A DNA stretch of 23,798 nt, taken from NCBI GenBank assembly GCA_013306675.1, contig JABLUY010000381.1, forward strand, positions 1 through 23,798, given 5' to 3'. A program made the position numbers and the translations under genes. The DNA is from Thraustochytrium sp. TN22. Its lineage: Eukaryota; Sar; Bigyra; Thraustochytrida; Thraustochytriidae. Below, piece by piece: positions 1 through 7,600 of the stretch. The notes under the pieces are model-generated. The model was given only the letters and a program-made list of their open reading frames with translations, was not told the origin of the DNA and did no database searches. The first letter of the stretch is position 1. Every line of letters begins with the position of its first letter.

Positions 1-208
1 GGGCGCGCGGGCGGGCGGGCGGGGCGTGGCGCGGCCGGACGACGGCGGCGGCGGCGCGGCGGCAGAACCCCAAGTCCAGCCCCGGCTCGCGCGCGCGTGC
101 GGCGCGGCGCCGCGGCGCGGTGCGGTGCGGCGCAGCCCGCGGCGGCGCGGCGGTCCCGTGCTGGCCCGCGCGGCGCTGACGCGCAGGCGGAGGCGGCGCG
201 GAGCGAGC
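1..208 (+). promoter_or_regulatory. 5' flank of the AIF-like gene
   Basis: GC-dominated sequence opening with a (GGGC)n run at about positions 8-24. The frame of the downstream gene stays open to position 26, but only through a GTG. The encoded Gly/Arg/Ala-rich stretch looks like untranslated GC-rich DNA. The first in-frame ATG is at 209. No TATA-like element is visible. The window edge cuts the promoter. Confidence 0.5.
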
Positions 209-2158
209 ATGATGGGCTGGGGCTTGGCCGGCGCCGTGACCGCGCGGCTGGCCGGCGCGCGCACGGCGGCTGCAGCGACGGCGGCGGCGGCGGCGACGAC
301 GACGACGAAGGCGGTGGCGGCAAGGAGGATGCTGTGCAGCGCGACGCCGAGGCGCGCTCTACGATCGGGGGCGGGCTCGTCCGGGACGCGACGGAGGACG
401 ACGGTAGCGGCCGCCGCTGCGGCCGCCGGCGCCGTGCTCACGGCGCTGGCGCTGGCGGAGGCGTCGGCGGGCGAGGACAGCGCGCGCATGGATGAGGCGC
501 AGCACATGGAGATGGTGGACGGCATGATGCCCAGACGGAGGATCAACAGCAGGCCGAAGAAGCTGGTGGGCCAGGTCCACTACGACTTTGTCATTATCGG
601 GTCCGGCACGGCTGCGTACACGGCGCTGGAGGCGATCCGGCAGTCGAGGCCCAAGTCGACCATCTTGCTCATCTCCGAGGAGCACCACATGCCGCGCATC
701 GACGTGGACACCTTCCAGGACCCGCTCCCAGACGTGCTGTACGACGTCTACAACGACTGGCGCCGGCACATCGCGTGCAAGCTGGACACGGACGAGCGCA
801 CCGAGGTGCTGGGCACCGGGCTGCGCAAGTGGTCGACGCGCGGCGGCGCCATGGGCGCCGGCGGCGCGGCGGGCTCCGGCGGCGACAAGGCGCACGCCGC
901 GGCCATCTCGCTGCTCGTGGAGGCGCCGGGCGGGCTCTCGGTGAACGCCGAGGACAAGACCATCTCGCTCTCGGACGGTAGCATGCTCTCGTACGACAAG
1001 TGCCTGCTGGCGCCGCCCGGCAAGCCGCGCGAGCTGTATGTACTCAAGTCGAGCATCTCGTACCTGCTGCGCGACCGCATCAACACGCTGCGAGATTCGC
1101 AGGACTTCGACGACCTTTACTCGGCTGTGAGCAAGGGCGGCAAGACCGTCCTCGTGGTGGGCGGCGGCTTTCTTGGCACGAGCATCTCGGCCGCCTTGCT
1201 CAGCCTCAACCAGGACCTGGCCAAGCCAAACCGTATTGTGCAAGCCTATGTCGAGGCCATCGCGCTGCAGCAGTACTTCCCCGACTACCTCTGCGCACAC
1301 CTCTCAGGCATTCTCGAGAGCCAGGGGCTCGAGCGCAAGCAAGACGTCCTGGTGAGCGGCGTGTCCCGCAGCGAGGCGCCCGCGGCCGCGGCGGCTGCCG
1401 CGGCGGCCGCTGCCGCGCGCTCCCAGAGCAGCTCTGACGAGGAGGACGATGACGAGGAGGACGAGGGAGCCAGCGGTGGCGCGCAGAGCGACAGTGAAGC
1501 CGAGGAGCGCGTCAGCGTCACGCTCATGCGCGGCACCGACAAGGAGTTCTTCGACGCGGACCTGGTGGTGCTCGCCAGCACCAACGTGGACCCGAACGTC
1601 GATGTGGCTCGCTCCAGCGACTTGGAGCTTGACACTCGGAATGGAGGCATCATGGTCAACCCGTCGCTCGAAGCCTACGACGGCCTCTTCGTGGCGGGCA
1701 GCGCCGCCTCCTACTACGACGCCTCGCTGCACCGCCGCCGCCGCAACGACTCCTACGACAACGCGCTCAACTCCGGCCTGCTCGCCGGCCAGAACATGGT
1801 GTCCGAGAGCGGCCGCTTGCAGCGCTACATGCACCAGCCCTCGTTTCGCTTCGTGCTGCCCAACGTCGGCCTCTCCTTTGAGGCCGTCGGCGACATCAAC
1901 TCGAACCTTCCCACCGTCGGCACCTGGCTGGCCAAGCGCAACGAGGCCACCGGCAAGCCCACGCGCACTACGGACTACAATCGCGGCCTCGTCTTTTATC
2001 TCCGCAATAACATTGTCGTCGGCATCCTCACCTGCAATGCCAGCGAGTGCCTCGACGTTGCGCGCGACGTGCTCAAGGCGCGTCTTACCTTTGAAGAGGC
2101 CAGCAAGCTCATCCTGCTCGCGCCCTCCAACTGGACCACTACCGTCAAGACCAAGTGA
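209..2158 (+). CDS. AIFM1: AIF-like mitochondrial FAD/NAD(P) oxidoreductase (apoptosis-inducing factor 1 family), atypical flavin site
   Basis: 649 residues from the first in-frame ATG, which has A at -3 and a second ATG directly behind. The N-terminus (about 1-80) is Ala/Thr/Arg-rich with almost no acids, followed by a hydrophobic Ala/Leu segment (about 75-95). This suits a mitochondrial presequence plus inner-membrane anchor, as in AIF. An FAD Rossmann motif GSGTAA lies at 131-136 and an NAD Rossmann motif GGGFLG at 318-323. The C-terminal half carries AIF landmarks: LPTVGTW, GLVFYLR, VVGIL. In the family, AIF is an intermembrane-space NADH-dependent flavoprotein needed for respiratory-chain assembly and able to act in cell death. 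Oddities: a 12-Ala run (392-403) then a Ser/Asp/Glu-rich insert to about 435; altered flavin motifs (CLLAPPGKP at 265-273, and AGS ending at S498 where AGD is usual); and a short loop where metazoan AIF has its long C-terminal regulatory insert. Family membership is secure; catalytic competence is doubtful. The ATG at 329 is an alternative start. Confidence 0.9.
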   Translation: MMGWGLAGAVTARLAGARTAAAATAAAAATTTTKAVAARRMLCSATPRRALRSGAGSSGTRRRTTVAAAAAAAGAVLTALALAEASAGEDSARMDEAQHMEMVDGMMPRRRINSRPKKLVGQVHYDFVIIGSGTAAYTALEAIRQSRPKSTILLISEEHHMPRIDVDTFQDPLPDVLYDVYNDWRRHIACKLDTDERTEVLGTGLRKWSTRGGAMGAGGAAGSGGDKAHAAAISLLVEAPGGLSVNAEDKTISLSDGSMLSYDKCLLAPPGKPRELYVLKSSISYLLRDRINTLRDSQDFDDLYSAVSKGGKTVLVVGGGFLGTSISAALLSLNQDLAKPNRIVQAYVEAIALQQYFPDYLCAHLSGILESQGLERKQDVLVSGVSRSEAPAAAAAAAAAAAARSQSSSDEEDDDEEDEGASGGAQSDSEAEERVSVTLMRGTDKEFFDADLVVLASTNVDPNVDVARSSDLELDTRNGGIMVNPSLEAYDGLFVAGSAASYYDASLHRRRRNDSYDNALNSGLLAGQNMVSESGRLQRYMHQPSFRFVLPNVGLSFEAVGDINSNLPTVGTWLAKRNEATGKPTRTTDYNRGLVFYLRNNIVVGILTCNASECLDVARDVLKARLTFEEASKLILLAPSNWTTTVKTK

Positions 2159-2873
2159 TGCATGCATGCCTCGCGCAGTCTGCCTCCATCGCCTCACTGT
2201 CGGGCTACTACGAACAACAACGGATTACTTCATGTGCTCTTGCGCCCGTGTGCAACTTGAGGCTCATCTTGTGCCTGTCTTGCCCACAATCCAGTCAAGC
2301 GCGGTGGAGGTCGCGGCGCTGCGCTGCGCTGCGAGACGAGACGGCCGCAAGGTCAGCAGGGCGGCCTGACAGTGAGTGTTCACAGCGTCGGCATTCATCG
2401 CGCCCCAGTTTCCGTCCTTCGCCGGCGTGACGCTCCCGTTCTTGCCCATCCATGCACGTTGTCGCCCGTGACGAAGAGGTTCTTCAAGAACTACTGCGCC
2501 GGTCGCCCATGCGCATGGCATGTGAGCGACTAATCACGGCGCTGTCGCGGTCCCTCCCTACTTGCCCCGTGCTCTCTGTATCCAGAAAAGGCTCGCTCCA
2601 GTGCCCCGCCATTGCGCTCGCACTGGTATCCCCTTGCTCGCAGGGCCCAGGCGGGCGACGACCTTCCTCCGCGCCCGATCGCACGCGAGCCGCGCTTGCA
2701 GCGCGCTGGCCGGCGTGCCGTTCTTCGGCGCCCACCCAGTCCGTCACTCGTCCAAAACCGCGCGCGTACAGCAGCCTCAAACACAGCCGCGAGCTCTTGC
2801 AGAACATGCCCCAGCAGCCCACCACGTTCTCCTAGATGAGATGGCCCGTCAGACCCCATCTGCGGTGCCAGGA

Positions 2874-2889
2874 CTGCTTGTACAAGCAG
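2874..2889. repeat. perfect 16-nt palindrome
   Basis: CTGCTTGTACAAGCAG equals its own reverse complement. It contains the CTTGTA/TACAAG word that recurs in both convergent intergenic regions of the window. It could be a dimeric protein-binding site or a small cruciform. There is no direct evidence of function. Confidence 0.6.
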
Positions 2890-3068
2890 CAACACAAACG
2901 CTCAAGGCGCGGCGCCATACCGCCGGCCGCGCCTCCTGGCGCATCCTGGCGCCCCCCGCGCGGTCTGGTCCTGCCCCAAGTGCCTTACAGACCCTACTGA
3001 GCCCTACGTGCTGCGATATTCCCAAAGTCGGACCTGCACGTGCTACGCGCGCCCATCGCCGCCCTCGA

Positions 3069-3620
3069 GGCCACGCGGGGCCACGCAGGTCTACGCGGGG
3101 CTGCGCGGGGCTGCGCGCCGGCAGCCCGCCTGCGCGCGCGCGAGGGCCCCGCGCAGCCCCGCGCTTGGCGCCCTTGCCCGCGCAGCAGCGCGACCGCGGC
3201 GCAGCTCCGCGTGGGGGCGCCGGGGCTCTTGTACAGGCACACAGCAGCGCGCTGCACAAGGCTCTACGAGCTGCACAACATGCTGTACAGGTCTGCGGGC
3301 GCGCTCGCTGCGCTCCGCGGCCCAAGCCAACCTACGGCGCGCCCGCGCGGCGCCTGCGGGTCGCGCGCGGGCCCCACGCTGCGCGCGGCGCGCGGCGGGC
3401 GCGGCGCGCTGCGCCCGCCTACAGGGGCCCGGCGCCGCGCGGGGCCCGGGCGCTCGGGCCCCGCGCCCCTGCGCGCCCCCGCGCCCGCGCGGGGCGCTTG
3501 TACGCGGGCCCCGCGCGCGCAAGGCCTGCCGCCGCCGCGCCGCAGAGCCCGCGCGGGCGCGAGGCCGCAGCGCAGGGCCTGGTACGCCGCGGGGCCCTGG
3601 CTGGGGCTCTGCTGCAGCGG
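3069..3620. other. extremely GC-rich block with decamer repeats at its left edge
   Basis: Positions about 3069-3118 hold degenerate 10-nt tandem units of the form CNACGCGGGG or CTGCGCGGGG. The block that follows is nearly pure G+C: a hand count of 3421-3480 gives 56 of 60. No conserved protein is recognisable in any frame. The block ends before the AT-richer repeats that begin near 3837. Confidence 0.6.
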
Positions 3621-3836
3621 TCTGCAGGAGCCCACCGGCCTGGTCGCCGTGAGCCACACGGAGGCGGAGGAGGACGAGGGGCTGGCGGCCGAAATGGACT
3701 GCAGCGCCGCGAGGAGAGGGAGGGGAGCGAGGCGGGGCGAGGTCGCGCGCGGGCAGCGCCGGGCGGCCTGGAGGCGGCAGGCCGCGTGCGTTCTTGCGAT
3801 CGTCTTGCTGCGGCACGTTCGGCAGCGACGGCGGTG

Positions 3837-3887
3837 CTTGTAAGATGCTGCGTGTACTGACTTGTAAGGACTTGTAACACTTGTAAG
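3837..3887. repeat. cluster of four CTTGTAA words
   Basis: CTTGTAA occurs at 3837, 3861, 3871 and 3880, the last three spaced 9-10 nt apart. It marks the transition from the GC-extreme block into the lower-GC repeat array. The reverse complement, TTACAAG, appears inside the 14-nt spacers of the neighbouring array. Confidence 0.6.
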
Positions 3888-3997
3888 AGGGCCTCGGCGT
3901 CGTGGAGAGGCAACGCTTCCAAGCGAGCAGAAGATCAGCAGAGAGTCGAGACGGCCTTGCGCGAGACAGCACATTTCTGTGACGAGGGTCACAAGAC

Positions 3998-4417
3998 TGG
4001 TAGACAAGGGTCTCACGATTTGGGGGCTCAAGAGTAAATGTTGTTGGGTCTACTGACTACCAAGCGTTGTTACAAGTGGTAGACTAGGGTCTCACAGAAC
4101 TGGGGGCTCCAGAGACAAGAGTCCAGCGTCTACCGACCACCAAGCATTGTTATACAAGACTCTCTTGCGTAGTGGTAGACAAGGGTCTCACGATTTGGGG
4201 CTCAAGAGTAAATGCAATGGAGTCTACAGACTACCAAGCATTGTTACAAGTGGTAGACTAGGGTCTCACAGGACTGGGGGCTCCACTACGCAATGTGAAG
4301 GAGACAAGAGTCCAGCGTCTAGGCCTACCGTCTACCAAGCATTGTTATACAAGACTCTCTTGCGTAGTGGTAGACTACTGGGGGCTCAAGAGTAAAGGAG
4401 TCGTCTGCTGACTACCA
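3998..4417. repeat. tandem array of five foldback-ended units with alternating 14- and 30-nt spacers
   Basis: Five units start with TGGTAGAC at 3998, 4077, 4173, 4251 and 4368. They end in a CTACCA-type inverted copy at 4062, 4142, 4236, 4337 and 4417; the end of the second unit is diverged (GACCACCA). Unit lengths are 65, 66, 64, 87 and 50 nt. Type A (1, 3, 5) contains GGGGGCTCAAGAGTAAA or a close variant. Type B (2, 4) contains CTGGGGGCTCC and ACAAGAGTCCAGCGTCT. Spacers are 14, 30, 14 and 30 nt. The two 30-nt spacers (4143-4172 and 4338-4367) are identical, and the two 14-nt spacers differ by one base. The A+B higher-order repeat is 175 then 195 nt, with extra sequence in the second B unit. 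It is either a minisatellite of foldback elements or an array of small structured RNAs. The open frame at 4147-4395 is only a by-product of the repeat. Confidence 0.85.
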
Positions 4418-4555
4418 ACTCCTTGCACAAGAGTCCAGCGCCCAGCGGGGCTTGACAAGAAGAGTCCGCCGGGCATGCAAGCAGTACGCAAGGGCCTAAG
4501 GTTAGGCCTCAACAAGAGGACTGTAAAGAAATGAGGTCACTTGTTGCTCACAAAA

Positions 4556-4570
4556 AGTGCAGTGCAGTGC
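4556..4570. repeat. (GTGCA)3 pentamer run in the GCN1 3' flank
   Basis: GTGCAGTGCAGTGCA lies about 40 nt beyond the GCN1 stop, inside its probable 3' UTR, followed by looser AGTGC copies to about 4586. Its exact reverse complement occurs in the GCN1 5' flank at about 14279-14296. Confidence 0.7.
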
Positions 4571-4607
4571 AATGCCAGTGCAGCAGTCCAGCCACACGTC
4601 ATCATCA

Positions 4608-7600
4608 TCAGATATCGTCCTCGTCAGCGCCGTAGGCAGTGGGATCCTCGTCGACTTGGACGAGAGACTTGCGGCAATACTCGCCGAGGTTGCGGCCGAC
4701 CGAGGGTGAGGAGAGGCGCTTGATGAGGGCGGCAAGAGTGTCCGGGTTGGTGCGGACCTGGGTGAGCACCAGGAGAGCCTGGTTGGCGGCGTCCGTAACC
4801 TGAGGCTTGGAGTCCTTGACGGCCGCCAGCGCGGCAGGTGCCAGGCGATTGGCGTAGCTCATGAGGAGCGCGTGGTTGCGGCGCGAGGCGCGCGCGAGGC
4901 CGTGCAGCGCGCGCACGCGCGTGTCGGCCTGCTTGGCCTGGATGCCGGCGAGCAGAAGGTCAACGACCTTGTCGGTGACAGCCTTGTTGGGGTCGTCGTC
5001 TGCGGAGGCAGCGGCGCCGAGCCAGGCGGCAGCGGCGTCGACGGCCTCGTCGGCCAGGGCCGGGAGGTTGAGGTCGAGCCCCTGGGTCCAGGAGTCCGAG
5101 ACGACGGACAGGAACCAATTCGCAGCGCCATCAGAGGCGAGTAGCAGGCTCGGGCAGGCGCCCGCGGCGGCGCCAGCGAGCATGCAGGCGGTATGCGCCT
5201 CGACCCAAGCAGCGGCCGTGGGCTTCTCGGCGCGCAGCTTGTCGACGCGCGCGCGCACGGCCACCTTGAAGGCCTGCTCGCCCTGGTCAACGTGGCGCAG
5301 CACGCGCGTGAGGCAGAGGCAGGCCTGCTTGCGCACCGAGGCGCTGCGATGGAAGAGGACGTCCTCGCTCTCAAGCTTGGCGGCGCACTCGCCCAGGACG
5401 GGCTGCGAGACCTTGGCGCCCGAGATGCGCATGACGCCGGCCAGCGCCTCCAGCACCGAGAGCCGCACGCCGTTGTCCGTGTCCGGGGCCACAGCCGTGT
5501 TGCTGAGGTCCTTGACAAGCGGGTCGACGCGCGTGCCGATCTTGATGAGCTTCTTGAGCGCAGCGGTGCCGTTGTCGCGCACGCGCGATTGCTCGCTGTT
5601 GAGCGCCTTCACAAAGGTGGTCTGCAGCTGCGGCAGGAACGGGCGCAGCGACGGCCCGCCCTTGTCCAGGAGCAGGCTGAGCGTGCGCAAAATGGCAACC
5701 TTGACCTGCCACGGGAAGCGGTCACCCACGATGCGGATGAGCGGACCCGTGATCTTGATCACGTAGGGCTTGAGCGCGGCGGCCGACGTGAGGTCGACGA
5801 GCTCGCCCAGGCCAGCGGCAGCGCTCTCGCGCTGCTCCGCGGATCCGTTCATGAGCGCGTGCTGATAAATGGGCAGGAAGGGGTCCAGGCCCTTGTTCAG
5901 GCAAAGACCCGGCAGGACGTAGTTCTCCGCCTCGGAGCGGTCCTTGAGGCGGTACTTGGCGTCCGAGGCCACGCTCTTTAGCATGGATCGGATAAAGTCG
6001 AGCTGGCCCACGAGCGCTTCCTGCGGCGTCGCCGAGAAGACGGACGAGAGCGAGAGCCACGACTGCTGCAGCAGCACGGCGTTGCCCTCCACGTCCGAGA
6101 ACCGCTTCAGCACCTCCTTGATGATGGCCGCCAGGTGGTCCCCATAGTCCGCCTCGGTCTCCGCGCAGAAGTCGCCAATCATGGCCACCAGCACGCGCTT
6201 CTCTTCGACCGACTTGGAGTCCGCTAGCGAGCTCAGCAGGCGCGGCACGAGCCACGCCACGCGCTCCTCCTGCACGCTGCGCAGCATGGCGCGCGTTGCC
6301 TCCCACACGTGCTTGAGGTGCTCCTCATTGTCGCCGCCCGGCCCGCCGTGACCCTTGACCAGCTCGCGCAGCACAAAGGTCTGGATGCGGTCCACGTACA
6401 GGTGCAGTACCGGCGCGATGGTCTCGCAAATGGCGCCCAGCGCCTTGGCGTGGAACGGGCTCATGGGCGAGACCAGAACCTTGGGCAACAGCAGCGGCAT
6501 GATCTCGCGGCTGCGCAGCGCCAAAATCTTGGTCAGGCCATCCAGCGCGCGAGCGCCCTCCTCGTCGTCCAGGCCAGCAGACTCGAGGTCCGACAGCAGC
6601 TTGGGCACGATCTCATTGAGCGCCACGGGCCCAATCTGCCTGTACAGCGCCGCAAAGGCCTCGGCCGCCGCCTCCTGCACACCCTCGTCCGGGTCGCTCA
6701 GGCCGCTCTGCACGGCCGGAAGCAGCTGCTTCACAACGTTCTCCAGCTGGCGGCGGCTCGCCGCCTCGATCACCGCCAGCAGGCCCAGCGCGATGCCAGC
6801 GCGCTCGTCCGCATCATCGCTCTTGAAGCCGTCCTGAATGATGGGCAGAATGTCCGGCAGCACGCGCTCGCCCAGCTTGCGCACGATGTCGCCCAGGCAG
6901 TGGCCAGAGGTCATACGCTTCGCATCCGAGTCGCCCGAGAGACCACTCACGATCTTGTCCATGAGCGGCTTGATGATCTCGCGCAGCGCGCGACCCGTGT
7001 TGCCCACCAGGTTCTTCCAGACCTTGACCGCACTCTGCCGCACCACGGCGGCACGGTCCGACCGCAGCAGGTAGACGGACGCCAAGATGTCCTTGCGCTT
7101 CTCCTCACCGAGCGCCTTGCCCAGCTTCGCGTCGAAGTTCGCATCCACCACGGCCGTCGAGCGGCGCACCACGTGCTGCTGCTTGTGGCCCTCGCCAGCG
7201 CCGTCCTCCTTGCCCTCGTCCGCGTCGCTATCGGCGTCCTCGTCCTCGGCGTCGTCCTCGTCGTCCGCGCCGCGGTACGCCTCGCGCGCCTCGCGCGCCG
7301 CCGCCACCGCCTCGGCGCTGCCACCCACACGGTACAGCAGGTCGCCAAGCAGATGCACGGAGCTCTGCCGCACGCGCCACTGGTCGTCCTCGAGGCCGTC
7401 CTCCAGCACGGGCAGCAGCATGTGCGTGTGCTCGATGGCGTGCTGCTCCACGATGACCTGGCCGGCGCGCATCGAGACGTCGCGCACAAAGTCCGACTCG
7501 TCCGCCAGGCCGCTGATCACGATGGGCAGCTCGCGCGTCACAAGCGGGGCGTTCTTCTCCACGCCCAGGACCGGCGGCAAAAACACCATCACCCAGACCA

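Larger units (their letters stand above)
2159..4607. other. 2.45-kb convergent intergenic region without a credible gene
   Basis: This lies between the 3' ends of the AIF-like gene (+) and GCN1 (-), so it holds both 3' UTRs. Long open frames occur on both strands (for example 2562-3860 +), but their translations are Arg/Ala/Pro/Gly-rich with no domain-like pattern, as expected from high GC. Contents: a (CTGCG)3 pentamer run near 2320-2335, a 16-nt palindrome, a decamer-repeat/GC-extreme block, CTTGTAA repeats, an ordered tandem array, and a GTGCA pentamer run next to the GCN1 stop. No AATAAA was noticed near either stop codon. Confidence 0.7.

Noticed and set aside
26-208. Extension of the AIF-like protein upstream to position 26
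   Set aside because: The only extra start is GTG, and the extension adds acidic and glycine-rich sequence ahead of a good presequence that begins at the ATG at 209.
2562-3860. 432-codon plus-strand open frame in the convergent intergenic region
   Set aside because: Its translation is Arg/Ala/Pro/Gly-rich with no domain pattern, overlaps equally long frames on the other strand, and ends in a repeat. It is best explained by few stop codons in very GC-rich DNA.
3091-3972. 293-codon minus-strand open frame in the same region
   Set aside because: Same composition artefact: low-complexity translation, no recognisable motif, and it runs across the composition switch.
4147-4395. 82-codon plus-strand frame in the tandem array
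   Set aside because: The peptide repeats only because the DNA repeats, and unit lengths are not multiples of three.
3998-4417. CRISPR array
   Set aside because: The spacers are themselves repeated (identical 30-mers) and the units vary in length from 50 to 87 nt, so there are no unique spacers. The context is eukaryotic.
3998-4417. tRNA or tRNA-like gene cluster, because units end in ACCA and contain GTGGTAGA
   Set aside because: No T-arm (GGTTCRANYCC) or convincing cloverleaf could be laid out, and the CCA would pair with the 5' TGG.
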